Below, one piece after another: positions 1 to 11,812 of a stretch of DNA of 64,000 nt (position 1 is its first letter; each line of letters begins with the position of its first letter). This stretch comes from Pseudeuparius sepicola. Its lineage: Eukaryota; Arthropoda; Insecta; Coleoptera; Anthribidae. A program made the translations under genes and the position numbers. The notes beneath the pieces were generated by a model. That model did not search any database. It saw nothing but the letters and a program-made list of their open reading frames with translations, and was not told the origin of the DNA. The DNA lies in contig OY987302.1 in the NCBI GenBank assembly GCA_963920635.1, positions 46,937,500-47,001,499 of the forward strand, given 5' to 3'.

Positions 1-302
1 AGAAATTTCCGTTAATATTTAAACAAGAATCTGTTACCAACTTAATAGTCAATCGGCAGACTTATTCGGGTGTCCTTTAGACCATGGTTCCTTTTCCATT
101 CTCGATTATCTGATTACCGTGTCAAGATTACAAGCCATGCGTGCCATAAAACAGGGTTTATAGGAACGCGCAGGTGAATATGTACGAATATGTAAGCTGA
201 AAAGTTATTTACATAGAAATAACTTTTTTGACAAACGTTATATCGACTTGAAACAAGTTCAGTTTTGTTGCTAAGTTTTTTGGTAGTTCTAATGTTCAGT
301 CT
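1..302. other. Unassigned AT-rich sequence
   Basis: No open frame with coding character and no clear repeat end was seen before the target duplication at 303-311. Confidence 0.5.
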
Positions 303-549
303 GGATGACCCCGAGGCCTACGATAAAGGCAGGTCATGGCGCTCAAAAATCACGTGACCATCTTAGTCCGACGTTACATGTCATTTGTCACATAACTGAA
401 AGCCTGAAAGCGGCAGCTTGAGTTTTGAGAAGTTTTAAATGTTTAACGTGTTTTTAAACGTCTTAGTTTATATTTTAGAAACAAGTTTGTGTCTAGTGCG
501 CGTGTGTGCCGTGTCTCCTTGCGGAGGGGAACCGCCCAGGTGTTATTAT

Positions 550-584
550 CATAGAAGAATCTACTACGACTAGATTCTTCTATG
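550..584. mobile_element. 35-bp micro-hairpin with 7-bp flanking repeat
   Basis: Arms CATAGAAGAATCTA and TAGATTCTTCTATG are perfectly complementary around a 7-base loop. TTATTAT flanks both sides (543-549 and 585-591). It is inserted within the THAP-bearing element. A homologous hairpin lies in the opposite orientation at 44978-45008. Confidence 0.75.
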
Positions 585-1061
585 TTATTATGGCCTCTGG
601 GTCTGGGTGGGAGTCGTGCCGTCCAGGAGTATTGGTGCCGCTCGCACCGACGCCTGAGCGCTGTAAGGGGAAGGGGAGCCTGAGACACAGGAGCCTGAGA
701 CACAGACTGGTGAACTGCTTACGAGAGATCCGCGAGTTCAGACGGTCCGGGTGGCTGGAAACCGTTCCCGTTGACCACGTTCAGGTTTGTGTATTTTGTA
801 TTCACCATTCACCTTGTGCGAAATAAATCAGTGTTATAACGTACTCGAGGATTTTCGTTGTCGACCTACGCCCCGATTCGGTTCCTATTCGGCCTTTGAC
901 GCTGCGGATCAACAGGGACCTCTTCAATATTTACAGTATACTGAGGTGAGTTTTCATTTTTATTTCGTAAAAAATAACCTAAATACCAAATATTGAGTCT
1001 GTTTATATTATATTTATACATATTACAAATAAGCCAGGAAGAAAATGTCACCATAACAACA

Positions 1062-1212
1062 TTTGCTTTGCCTTGGGATGAAAATTTGCGCCAAAAATGG
1101 ATTCGTCAAATTCCAACTGGGAGGAAAATACCTATAGAGAATATCACCTAAGCTAAAGGAAGGTGCTGTCTCAACAATTTTTGAGAATGTGCCAAAATAT
1201 TTGAGTGCAGTG
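1062..1212 (+). pseudogene. THAP-domain remnant
   Basis: The frame starting at 1047 encodes FALPWDENLRQKWIRQIP, which resembles the FxxP...LRxxW core of THAP zinc fingers. From 1153, in another frame, LKEGAVSTIF matches the AVPTIF box that closes these domains. The zinc-binding middle between the two blocks is missing and a stop (about 1144) intervenes, so this is a deleted, non-functional relic. The assignment rests on the two conserved blocks appearing in the right order and spacing direction. Confidence 0.6.
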
Positions 1213-1547
1213 CCGTTTAACTCTCAACCCAAAATAGCTGAGGCAGGTTGAAAATTTTGAAAAAACAATTAGAGAAAGCCTGGATGCACAAAACCAATAA
1301 TGTAAGAGATGAAAGAAAACTCGCCAAATTGTTACGAAATTTGTTTTTTCTACTTATCTCCAAAAATGCCTTTTATTATATAGGACTAAGTTGGTCACGT
1401 GACTACGCGGTTATTCGTTAGCGCCATGGCCTGTCTTTATCGTTGGACTCAGGATGACCCGAGATGACGTCATAATTTCATTGTTGTTTTCAATATGGAG
1501 TGGCACTGGTTTACGGAAAAATTTGCTATTTAATATCATATACTATG

Positions 1548-1856
1548 CAGGGTGTAACTGAACTGATAGTCAAAAATGAAACCACGTATTCTTGGTGTCA
1601 AAATAATGGCACTTTTTCACATATTTTTTTCTCCTACGGGCCATAGTTTTTTTTTTATACAGAGCGTAGAAGTTTACAGAAAAATACACATATTTTTTAG
1701 TATCTCTAGAAATATACGAGATATTTTCTTCAAACTTGGCGTGTCACATAAGCGGATGAGCCGTCAAACTTAAGGTTGATATGAAGCTTCTGAGGCCCCC
1801 ATTTGCGGAGATACAGGATGTTATTAAAATTAATTTGTTCAGAAAAATACGAATAC
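1548..1856. repeat. MITE-like fragment with CAGGGTG / ACCCTG ends
   Basis: The segment starts at CAGGGTGTAACTG and ends at ATACCCTG followed by TA, as in the other TACAGGGTG-type MITEs of this window. Only the termini are inverted, so the element is internally divergent. The 65-codon frame inside it has no coding character. Confidence 0.4.
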
Positions 1857-1860
1857 CCTG

Positions 1861-2194
1861 TATAATCGCTTTTTTTTTATTTGTTTTGAGTGGAGAATCC
1901 AATGATTAACAAAAAGGATCTCTTAGTATTTTTTCATATTCGCAGCCGTTTCTTAATTATTTTCAAAGAACGGCAATAAACAAGTCATTTTAAGAATAAA
2001 CAAATAAAAATAAAACTCTCGCAGTCAAACTATTTTTATTTGTTAATTCTTCACTCCACTGCAAGATAATGGACTATTTTTTCAAATTTTAAGAATAAAT
2101 CTAGCAATCTGTGGATGTAAGTTAAACTTTATTTAACAAAAGACGAAAGCAAAAACGATAATAAAAGAAACATAATGCTATTAGAAAATTAGTT
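1861..2194. other. Unassigned AT-rich sequence
   Basis: No gene or complete element is seen. TTTATTTGTT-like stretches recur near 1870 and 2035. Confidence 0.4.
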
Positions 2195-3088
2195 AAGTTG
2201 TGGTTAATTTTTAGGCAAATCTACTCTCATATTATTATAGAACAAAATAGGAAAGAAGGCCCATGGAGCAACAATAAAAAAAGGGTCCCTAGGTCCTTTA
2301 GAAATCCGAGAGGTGTATTTTCGGGGGTCCGAAAATCCTCCGCTGTTAAATACGGCGCGAAAGACGGGGGCAAGTCTGGACCTCGGGGACGCGAGTTGTG
2401 CGCGAAGTCCCGCTATACAGCCAGTGTCATAATACACCGTTTGATGCCCAGAAAAAAAATTTTTCAGACGCGTTTTTCGAGAGATCTGACGGTACGGCGA
2501 GAGGGGCGGAGAACGGGTCAACATATCTAACGAAACTTTTTCAGGTAAATTATTTCCCGTCTTCGAGTTATTAAGGATTTTCGGCGAAAAAAACGACGAA
2601 CGCAGGTGGGGCGCATCTTTTTTACGTGATTGGTCAGCATTTCCCGTCACCTAAAAGCCAAAGTCCGAAAACTGTCAGAAATTGCCCCTTTTCGCCGAGC
2701 TATAGCTAAGTTATTTCGGCTCGGGGCTCTGGGGTCGTAATTTTTAAAGCTTCTCTCAAGTCTTTAGGTGAGGTGCAGATGCTTCCGGTGCCCCCGAAAA
2801 ATCAAAAAATGAGAAAAAACACGAAATTTCTAAGAGCGGTTCCTCAGGATTTCCCGTCAAGCTGTCCCGTTTCTCAAAACTTGAAAATCGGGAGTCGGGA
2901 AATTTGGTTAAATATCGGATTTTCAGGTTTCTTTTAGTACCGGAGGAAAGTACAAGACCCAATTAAGAAATTTACCACCTCCTTCGATTTTTAGAACGAC
3001 ACATTCCGAATTTATCAAAAGACTTTTTCGAAAAAGTAGTAAATATGTTCGTGGGACGGGTTGTACCTTTAAAAATTAACCACAACTT
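2195..3088. mobile_element. TIR element of about 0.9 kb, unclassified
   Basis: AAGTTGTGGTTAATTTTTA at the left is mirrored by TAAAAATTAACCACAACTT at the right (19 bp, perfect). The interior is clearly GC-richer than its surroundings. The overlapping open frames on both strands resemble nothing I recognise. No target duplication is obvious, so the superfamily is unknown. Confidence 0.6.
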
Positions 3089-3813
3089 CTTTAAATAACA
3101 ATGATCGGGCCTATATTATCTGAGGCAACCTACTCGCCTCAAGTAAAGAAATATACTCTACATTTTACATACCTAACATCTTATTCTATAATCTTACGAG
3201 AGTTGAAATCATGCGGCCGGCTCTTGGACTATGAGGTTATTATGTTCAGGGTTGACACATTTTTGCCCATCAATGACTGTTAAAAGTCACAGTCAAAACA
3301 CACGACTTCTTGTAGATTAGAAAGTAGAACGTCTTAGTTCATAGATAAGAAAAAATATATAATATACAAGTCTTAGAGTCAGATGTCCTAGAAAAATGAA
3401 AAATGTGAATTTATAATAATATGTCGTTGACCGACGTCTTAATAAAGACTGCTCACGGGTGTCACGTCTAACAATTTTTTGACTCTTCATGTGCTTTCTG
3501 GAGACAAAGTACAATGAAAAATACATTGTTAGCCATCAGCGCTATCTGTTTTCCAGGACATGAAATTACAGCCGTGGGAAGTGTTAGGTCGGGAGTTATT
3601 AATTTAAAAAAATGAACATTTGCTCAGTCAAAGTTGACTAATATTAAAACATATTTGATAAAATGATCCATTTTTGTCCTGCAGGTCCTTGAATGGTCAA
3701 AATCGTTCCTATTCTCATTCGCACTCCATTGTATTGTCTGCTATGGACACATATAGGAACAACTCTGTTAACTTTTAAGAAAGTTTCATCAAAATTTTTT
3801 TACGGAGTCAAGT
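3089..3813. other. No recognisable gene
   Basis: AT-rich spacer. The only local symmetry noted is CTTTTTCGAAAAAG near 3024, just inside the preceding element. Confidence 0.4.
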
Positions 3814-3821
3814 GTCTCTAT

Positions 3822-5166
3822 CAGTGGCGTGCCCAGAAATTGTGTCTGGGGGGGGGGTTCGGGGGTTAAGCGAATGGAGGTTTAGGGGAGGGAGAATGGG
3901 AAGGGGGGGTGGAGAAAAATCTAAGACTGGTAGTTAAAAAATATACTAAAATTAAAAAAAAAACTCTTCTTAAATAGGAACAAAACTGATTTTAACAAAC
4001 CTACAATCTAAAATCAAGTTTTCGTTTTTTAGATTTGGACTTGGACTAAGAGTTCCGACTACTATCCGACCTGAAAACATCCCATATAGCATCTAATATT
4101 TTTTGAATATACAAAATAAGTTCCTAATGTGCAAAAAATATTCCCCCATATTTATAAAACATTGTTACAATATTTTACGAAATATGTTCAGCAAGTGCAT
4201 AATATAACCAAGATATTTGTTAAGCGCAGATACAAATATATTAGATTTCCACATTATCTTGTGTAACATATTCCTAACTTAGTGGTTCTTATAGATATTT
4301 ACAAATTGAACATTTAACTTAAGTACATTACAGGCAAATAGTATATTCATACTATTCCATTCATCTTATGAGTGGCGATAACTGGAATATCATGACGTCA
4401 CCGAGATTCTCGCTTACACTATTTTTAGCTAATATTTCCAAGTACGTCGATGGCTCAGTTGGTCAGAGCGTTGAACTTGTAAATCGATGGTCGTAGGTTC
4501 GAACCCTGCACCCGGCGTTAGCGTTTTTTTTTATTTTATAATTTACACGTAAATATTAAATGGATATACATAGAACATACAAAAATGCTTCTGAAGTTTC
4601 AAATTAATCTTCAATGAATATTTGTGGATATTTATAATACGTGAAATAGTAATTTCAAAAGGCAAACACCTGAATGTTGCCTGAATGTTCAGATAATGTT
4701 TCTACAGTTTTTATGAATATTCCTACAATATGCATGTTCTCTGAAAAAATATTATCAGAATATTCCGCCAATGTAATTTTGCTATATGGGATTAGCCTCG
4801 CGACACTGCGGCGAGTTATTTTCCCGAAAACCTGTTTGCCCCAAGTCCCGATTGACCCCAGCGCAGCGTCCCAATTCGTCCCATTTGACGGTACAGATGT
4901 ATTTGATCATCTGTATTCTGTACCCCTATACCCCTGTAGCTACGCCGCAGAAGGAGAATTGCACAGTGCAATTATTATCATTATCCAAATATCCGTTTTT
5001 AGACTAAAAAGTGTGCATTTGTTTTAACTCATAAAAGGTAGTTTAGTAGAGTAGTTTTTCGGTTTTTCTTTTGTTTCCATTTTTTTTCTTCACTTTTCGT
5101 TTGAAAATTTAACCTGCTTGGGGGGGGGGTTTGAACCCCCGAAACCCCCCCATGGGCACGCCACTG
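3822..5166. mobile_element. hAT-like non-autonomous element
   Basis: The left end CAGTGGCGTGCCCA and right end TGGGCACGCCACTG are inverted repeats, each followed inward by long G or C runs. GTCTCTAT is present on both outer sides (3814-3821 and 5167-5174), a perfect 8-bp target duplication typical of the hAT superfamily. No transposase frame is visible. The interior carries a tRNA-like Pol III module at 4445-4532. Confidence 0.88.
4445..4517 (+). tRNA. tRNA-Thr(TGT)-like Pol III head, degenerate
   Basis: The A box TGGCTCAGTTGG (4451-4462) and B box GGTTCGAACCC (4496-4506) match the consensus. The D and T arms fold, and the anticodon loop CTTGTAA carries TGT. The acceptor stem does not pair and the anticodon stem has a mismatch, so this is not a working tRNA. 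A run of nine T (4524-4532) follows as a Pol III terminator. It is best read as a tRNA-derived (SINE-like) head captured by or inserted in the surrounding hAT-like element. Confidence 0.6.
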
Positions 5167-5174
5167 GTCTCTAT

Positions 5175-5357
5175 TTACAAAATTTAGGTATGATAACACT
5201 TTGAGAGTGTGTACCGGAAGAATGATAATTAGGTAATTATTTGTAGAATATGTAGGTACCTAAAGATATATTACCCTTTAAAATATGTATAACTGTGGGA
5301 TACATACATACACATCAATAGTCATTATGAAGATCTTGCGACTGACTATAATAAACT
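5175..5357. other. Short unassigned spacer
   Basis: Nothing recognisable lies between the hAT-like element and the Tc1-like element. Confidence 0.3.
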
Positions 5358-6610
5358 ACTGGACAAAATTAACGCACCACTCATATTTTTCTCGATATTT
5401 TTTTATATCTTTATATTTTTTTCTCGACAAGTAGGCCATGGACCTTGTTTGACAGTGACAGTTGTTATTTAAGCTAACAATAATAGTATCACATAACTTG
5501 GTTTTGACAGTATAATTCTTATCAAACCTCGTTTTAGACTAAAACTGTGTTAAAATTTTCTTACGAAGTGCTGTTTAAATCAAAGTGTCTAAATCAAGTA
5601 AGGAAAATTAACCGCCAATAAAATTTGTCAATTGAGGATGCAGTGCGAGCATCGACTCTCCTGGATGATATTCAATGCGATATTTTGCTGGTTTGTTAGG
5701 GAGCCATCATTCTAGCATGACATGTGCCGCATGGTGAGACCACATAATGAAACGGGCTCGTACCATCGAAGACCAGAGCAAGGGCGAAAACGTTGCACTA
5801 ATCAAATTGAGGATCTTTTTTGAGACAACGTGCTCTCAGAGACGGGAGAGTCACCAGCAATCTGCTAAAAAATTAATTAGCAGATGTTCGAAATATCGCT
5901 ATATCGTCTCGAACGGTTAGAAGACGTTTACATGAAGCAGGATTGAGCAACAGAACACCGGCCAAAGAACCGTTGCTTCCCAGAGAACACAAAGTTCAGA
6001 GATTGAATTTTGCAAGACTACATCAGAATTGGACCATCGATGATTGGAAGTTAGTCTTAAAGCTCCAGATGGACGTGAGCGTGTCTGGCGAAGGCGAGGA
6101 GAATGGTTTGCTAGCTGCAATATCTCTCCTAAAGTACCTTTTGGTGGTAGCTCTAAAATGTTTTGGGGGAGAATTTGCTTCGATGCTCGTACAGAGTTGG
6201 TCCCTATATACGTACGAGGTCTATGAATGCCCATTATTACTTAGATAACATTATTGTGGAACATGTAATGCCTTGTGCTCCGTTTGTTGGACCGAATTTT
6301 TTTATTCATGCAGGATAACGCTCGTCCCCATGTAGCTAGACAGGTTATTGCCTACCCAAATGATGTTAATATCCCCTTAATTGCAGTGGCCACCTAACAG
6401 TCCTGACATGGATCCTGTAGAGCATAATATTATATAGGGCTATCTAAAAAAAAAAAAATCGTAGACCCCCTCTCTTGCTAATCACAACCAACTCATTGAA
6501 GAATGGGAGAAGAATAGAAGAATATTCCGCATGTTTTGTTGAACATTTGATATCAAGCATGCCTCGACCCATGAATGTGTGCACATACCTGTATATTATT
6601 GCTATAGGTA
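5358..6610 (+). mobile_element. Tc1-like transposon, degraded
   Basis: The left end reads TACTGGACAAAATTAACGCA and is followed by a decayed transposase frame on the plus strand. The mirror-image right end was not found, so the 3' side is truncated or too diverged to see. Confidence 0.6.
5940..6570 (+). pseudogene. Tc1-type transposase pseudogene
   Basis: Blocks in several frames follow the Tc1/mariner order. RTPAKEPLLPREHK with ...LHQNWTIDDWK is the end of the DNA-binding part. DGRERVWRRRGEWF comes next, then KMFWGRICFDARTEL (the VWGGI region), FMQDNARPHVAR carrying the second catalytic Asp, SPDMDPVEH carrying the catalytic Glu, and SSMPRPMN from the C-terminus. The segment that should hold the first Asp (WSDES-type) is missing between the W-K and DGRER blocks. 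At least two frameshifts and several stops are present. The protein would be inactive. Confidence 0.85.
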
Positions 6611-7341
6611 TATGATGCAGTGATAAGAAGTAGGGGAGGGCCTACACGGTATTAAATAGTGTTGACTCAGATGCATTTATTCTGTTTTGCTGTTTTTTCT
6701 TTTTTAAATTTCGAGGTATGCCAGCTTATTTTATGCATTGTCAGCAAAAACACATTTTTAATAATATTAAGGCAAATTAAGGTCATGTAAGGTCATATTT
6801 GACTAATTTGTAGGTATTCATTACCATTTCAATGTAACTTAGCTTTATTTTGTGTTTTTATTGTAAATATTTAGATTAATTAAAATGGTGCCAGGATTGT
6901 ATTTGAATTGTAAGTGGGGCTTCAGCACTCCCAAATTTGCAGTTAGGTACCTAGCTTCTGCTAAAGAATATAATAGGTACCTACTAATTTTAAAAACAGC
7001 TGAGCTTCGGATTTTGTTATGGTATAGCGACCTCGGTAACTGTATATAATTACAATGCGGAACTTATACGTTTCAGTTGATTTTATGTTCAAGACCTTAA
7101 CATTTAAATGTAAAAATCTTCAGTTCAGAGTCTTTGAGCGGGTCACTTCTAGGGCCCAGGAAACTGCTCTTTCTAAACGAAGCAATCAATTTTCAGGGCT
7201 TGTACAAAATATTTATTAGAAAAGGTTTACGAAATAAAATTATAAATGTTGCCCTGTGTTAAAATCGGTGTGATTTGTTTTTTGCATTTCTCTTCATTCA
7301 ACAGGGTGTCTTTTTATTCGAAAATGAAGAATCTAGAATAT
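6611..7341. other. No recognisable gene
   Basis: AT-rich spacer. No paired repeat ends were found. Confidence 0.4.
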
Positions 7342-8441
7342 ACAGGGTGATCCTAAATATCATGTACATACGGAAGGGGGTAATTCTTTGGCCCATTTTA
7401 AGAAAAAACTTCATACGAACGTATGTCGTAAACGTCCCAACTTTTGAGATACAGGGCGTTGAAGTTCACTTTTTTAAATTGAATTTTGGCTACATCGCCC
7501 GAAATAATCAAGCTGCTGAACTGAAATTTGGCACTGCTATGTTTTTGGGGATGGAGAATAAGCTGAAAATATCAATTTCACCGTATCTCGCAGAGAGCGC
7601 CACTTGCGCTGTTTTTTGATCACGCTTTTACGCGTAACTTTTTTGAGGTTATCTTTTTGGTCCTGCAGGTCCATCATTTTAGTGCATCTTTTCATTCTGC
7701 AAGAAAAAGGTACTCTTGTTTCATAACGATTAAATCGACCGTTTGCTTTGAAATTGCCAAAACGTTCTCCAAAACACCTGTTGATTCCAACATTCGAAAC
7801 ATAAAATTTTCACCTACCACCTTCAAGTGTTACAGATCAACTGTACCATTTAAACTGAGAAAAAAATCCCTATGAACAATGTACCAAAAATTATTCGCTT
7901 TCAAAATGGAAAGGATTGAATTTGACAAAATTTGAACACCCTATTTCAAGAAAACCAATGGTGTTTTGACCAATGCCCATTTGGCATTTTTTTCATCATT
8001 TTCAATGTACAGTTGATCTGTAACATTTGAAAGCAGTAGGTGAAAATTTTATGTTTCGAATATTGGAATCAACAGGTGTTTTGGAGAACGTTTTGGCAAT
8101 TTCAAAGCAAACGGTTGATTTAATCGTTATGAAACAAGAGTACCTTTTTCTTGCAGAATGAAAAGGTGCACTTAAGTGGCGCCGTCTGCGAGATACGGTG
8201 AAATTGACATTTTCCGCTTATTCTCCATCCCCAAAAACATAGCAGTGCCAAATTTCAGTTCAGCAGCTTGATTATTTCGGGAGATTTAGCCAAAATTCAA
8301 TTAAAAAAATGAACTTCAACGCCCTGTATCTCAAAAGTTAGGACGTTTACGACATACGTCCATATAAAGTTTTTTTCTTAAAATGGGCCAAAGAAGGGGG
8401 TAACCCTTCCGTATGTACATGATATGTAGGAACACCCTATG
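7342..8441. mobile_element. Foldback MITE, TACAGGGTG class
   Basis: The left arm begins TACAGGGTGATCC after TA, and the right arm ends GGAACACCCTATGTA. The two arms are mirror images for about 500 bp. Internal landmarks such as GTTACAGATCAACTGTAC (about 7830) and its complement (about 8010) lie at matching distances. It has no transposase. Open frames here are translations of the inverted arms. Confidence 0.85.
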
Positions 8442-8442
8442 T

Positions 8443-10331
8443 AGGTTAGGATTTTCTTTTATGTTTGATAGGTACTTTGACTTTTCCTGCCTTGATATTC
8501 TTTTATAGCCAACACTGAAACTTGTTCTGAACTTAGCTTCAAAAACATTTTATCGCCATATATCTTTAGGAAATAAAGGAATTCGCAGCAAAAACAATGC
8601 ATTTCGACTATAAAAAAGCCCTCTTAAATAGTTGGAGCAACTTGGAAAATATGAAAATTTTGTTTATTTATTAAAAAGTTAAAATTATTGAAAGGTTCTG
8701 CATTCTACGCGTCCAACTGTTTATCTTCTCAGAGTTTTTATTCCAAACATGTTTTGCGAGAAACTGTTTTTTTAATTTTATTTTGCTGACAATTCCCTGA
8801 AAAATACCAGTTTGCATTTAAGATACCAGCTTAGATAAGTAAAACAGAAACGTACGCGCCTTTGGTCAGCGTTTGCGCCTTGCGTAAATTCACATTCAAA
8901 GCCGTGTGACATTTACGGTATCCGCCAAGAATAAAATATGCCGAAGATTAGCATTCTAGGAGAATGACACAAACGCGTCAGGCTTTCGTTATGGGCATTT
9001 TTATTGTTTTATAGTCTGCGTAAAAATGTGTGACCTAATCTCGTAAAATAAACAGTTAGAAAACACGGAAAGTGTGTAGGCATTTAAAAGCAAATATTTT
9101 TCTTCTAGTACGTCGTCGTTGTGGGAACTACTATATGTAACACACTAAAACCAGCAGACTTTGCTAAAACCCTGTGTTAATACCTATATTGGTAAAAATT
9201 GGATATTTATTTTTGGAGCAAATAAAAGAAATAAAAATTTACAGTTCATCTTACTTGCATTTTTATGTTAAGTATTTCAATTGTGATTTGTTTGAATGGT
9301 ATTTGGTGCGAATTACCTACTAACTGAGCTGTGTTTGTTTTATCAATTATTTATGTTCAAATTACTCAGTCCTATACAAGATTTTGTAGGTGTAGGTGTA
9401 CGGTATATAATAATAATATATAATAACACTGCATTCATGTTTGATGTTATAGATATATCTCATTTGAATACTTTTTATTCACTTTTAATTTGTTGTAATT
9501 TGTGATTATAAGAACGAGTAAGTATATAGAGTGAGGTCGGTACGTAAGCATTTAGAGATAAAATACTGAGTAAAATCATTTATAAATTTAATATCTTCAT
9601 AAACTTTAAATATATAGCTATTTAACACTTTGCAATGCAGATTTTTTGTTTTGTGAAAGAATATTTATTTCTTTTGATTGCCAGTCAAGATAATGGTAGT
9701 ACCAAAACCAAATATAGGTACGTAGTGTTTGATGGTTTAGATGATAAAAATTGTGTTCCTTCACACTGAACCATCAGCCGTTTAAGAATGATTTGAATCT
9801 CTTTCAAGTTGAAAATTTTCTAAAATGACTTTTATCAATAGGTACCTCAGTAGGTTTTAATAAATAGCTACCAATAAGTAAAATTGATTAGAATGCACAT
9901 CTAAAAGAAATTTAAACTTACACACTGATTCAAGGGTGATTCGGTGGATGACTAATGACTAGCCTTTAACTCTCTTGTTAATTTGAAATTACCATGTTTC
10001 AAAAGTAAATTTTGCTTTATATGAATCCAATACTTAAAATGCAATTTTAGGCATTAGTGTACTTTGCCTATTTTTTCATAAATATTAAAATGACAGAAGA
10101 ATATTTTGTTCTTTAAAAATTTGTTGAATAAAATTTTAGTAGATATTTTGTCTTGCCAAATACTTTTAGTTTCCTGCACCAAAGTACCGTTTCACGAACT
10201 TGTTATACCTAAATAATTAATACTTAAAAAATTATTACTTTCTATTTTTAAACAAGACCGGTATTAATTTTTCATAACATTGGCTAGTCTTTATATAAGT
10301 ATGTTAAACACGACGTTATGCTTCTTAATGT
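8443..10331. other. No recognisable gene
   Basis: AT-rich sequence with no supported exon or element. It could be intron of the minus-strand gene that starts at 12814, but no downstream exon could be identified. Confidence 0.35.
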
Positions 10332-11013
10332 AAAGGGCGGAATATAGGCATTTAATTTCAATCGAAATATGCGCATATATATGCATCATTTTTAATTAAA
10401 ATACGCAATAATATGCATTTATTTAGCCAAATATGCAATAATATGCATTTATTTTATATGTAAAAATACCTTAAAAACACCAAAACTGATTTTAGAGAAA
10501 AGGCATATTTTAAGAAAAATGAAAGGAAAACAAATACATAAAACACCTCGTAAAATACCAATATTAAAGCAGAATTATAAAAACATTTTAATTTGAAATT
10601 GTATAGTAGGAATTTATTATTAAATACTTTCAAAATTTTGCAATAAAAATCTTTGCTTTCTGTCGTTAAAAATATGTTTATATATAGCTTCTCTCAACAT
10701 CTACCGATGTAATAGGACAATATTTTAATTTGGGTAGTAAAGTATAAGGCCAAGGTGCAACTTCGTTGGATGATTTACCATTAAAAATTCTCTTTACTGC
10801 CATTAAAGATTTGAACCCTTCATGCCTTCATCCTTAGCATCTAATTTGGGCTCTCATAATCTTGGTTATATCTTATATCTATAAATAAGTATAGGAAAAA
10901 CATGCAAATATGCACAAAAATATAGTTTTTCCATAAATATGCAATGTTTTGAAAAATTGAATAAAATATGCAAAAAATGCATATATATGCAATTTGCATA
11001 TATTCCGCCCTTT
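10332..11013 (-). mobile_element. hAT-derived element, ATGCAT-rich ends
   Basis: AAAGGGCGGAATATA at the left is mirrored by TATATTCCGCCCTTT at the right. Both subterminal regions are packed with ATATGCAT/ATGCAATA repeats, possible transposase-binding arrays. The middle encodes a hAT C-terminal fragment on the minus strand. No clean target duplication was seen. Confidence 0.7.
10684..10830 (-). pseudogene. hAT transposase dimerisation-domain fragment
   Basis: About 48 codons read without a stop and include ...YCPITSVDVERSYI. This matches the PxTSxDVERSFS box of hAT C-terminal dimerisation domains. The frame ends beyond the box, and the upstream part (LDAKDEGMKG) is in another frame. Confidence 0.75.
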
Positions 11014-11812
11014 AGTTATATGTATACCTTATAATAATTATCAATTTTACAATACTGTATAGGAGTTGTTCTAGCTGTTCTAACCTATACTATTTAACAG
11101 AGTACAGAGATACTAATGTAGATTCGCATTTATTAAGTGTTATTTGCATTTGGACTTGGTGGTGATTTTCTATCAAGCCTTCTCCGAATAGAACCACAGG
11201 TCAAACCTCAGATCAAATATTATTTTTGGTCTGAGGGTCAAACGCTTCGTAACGTCACCAGTACACTTTCATAACAGCATAAACTGAAGGTTTTTAGAAA
11301 CACAATATACTCCAGTATGTATATTATTTAGTAATTCTAAAAAGAAAAAATATTTTTAGCTTTTCCCTATATTACTGAATGGAAGAACTTTCTACATTAT
11401 CTAAACGCTTGCTGTTCGAGATGCGTAAGTATTATAGGTTTCCTGGATTTTGGATATATGTCGTGTTGATAATTATATTATTTAGAGTTTTCATAACACA
11501 CGCGATTCTTGCGGTAGGTTCTGAAAAACCAATCCGACTGCACTTACCAGTAAAATAATCTGATTAGGCAACGTACCGTTAAAAATTAGGTTTTTCTGAT
11601 TTGCCTGCCACTGAGATGACAATAGAATACTCACAATTATTGTGAATTAGTGCGGAATAAACCAGCGGAATTCACCTGGAGATAGGCACTTAATACCATG
11701 GAGAGAGAGACAGAGAGCCTCGAGAAAATTATTGTTTATTTGAGAACTAGGTTAGTAGTACCACAGCATCGAATGCTGCGCAATAGATTCCTATTTATTA
11801 TATGATACTTAC
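11014..11812. other. Downstream side (intron) of the SAPCD2-like gene
   Basis: No second coding exon could be recognised. A short GA-rich run occurs near 11701-11718. Confidence 0.4.

Larger units (their letters stand above)
312..1451. mobile_element. Non-autonomous TIR element carrying THAP remnants (P-like?)
   Basis: The ends are inverted copies of each other. The left end reads CGAGGCCTACGATAAAGGC and the right end, reverse complemented, TGAGTCCAACGATAAAGAC; the similarity continues through GGCCATGGCGCT and CACGTGAC. GGATGACCC stands directly outside both ends (303-311 and 1452-1460), so a target duplication of 8-9 bp is visible. The element encloses a broken THAP-domain reading frame and a tiny hairpin insertion (550-584). 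THAP domains occur in P-superfamily transposases, which duplicate 8 bp, so a P-like element is the best guess. Another THAP-bearing family cannot be excluded. A truncated copy of the right end lies at 20499-20760. Confidence 0.8.

Noticed and set aside
2204..2650. Minus-strand frame of 148 codons
   Set aside because: No domain, low-complexity basic composition, an overlapping plus-strand frame, and it lies entirely within a TIR element.
4445..4517. A functional tRNA-Thr gene
   Set aside because: The acceptor stem does not pair, and it lies inside a transposable element.
7275..7875. Plus-strand open frames of 114 and 72 codons
   Set aside because: They lie across the left arm of a foldback MITE, and the mirrored arm contains the same sequence inverted.
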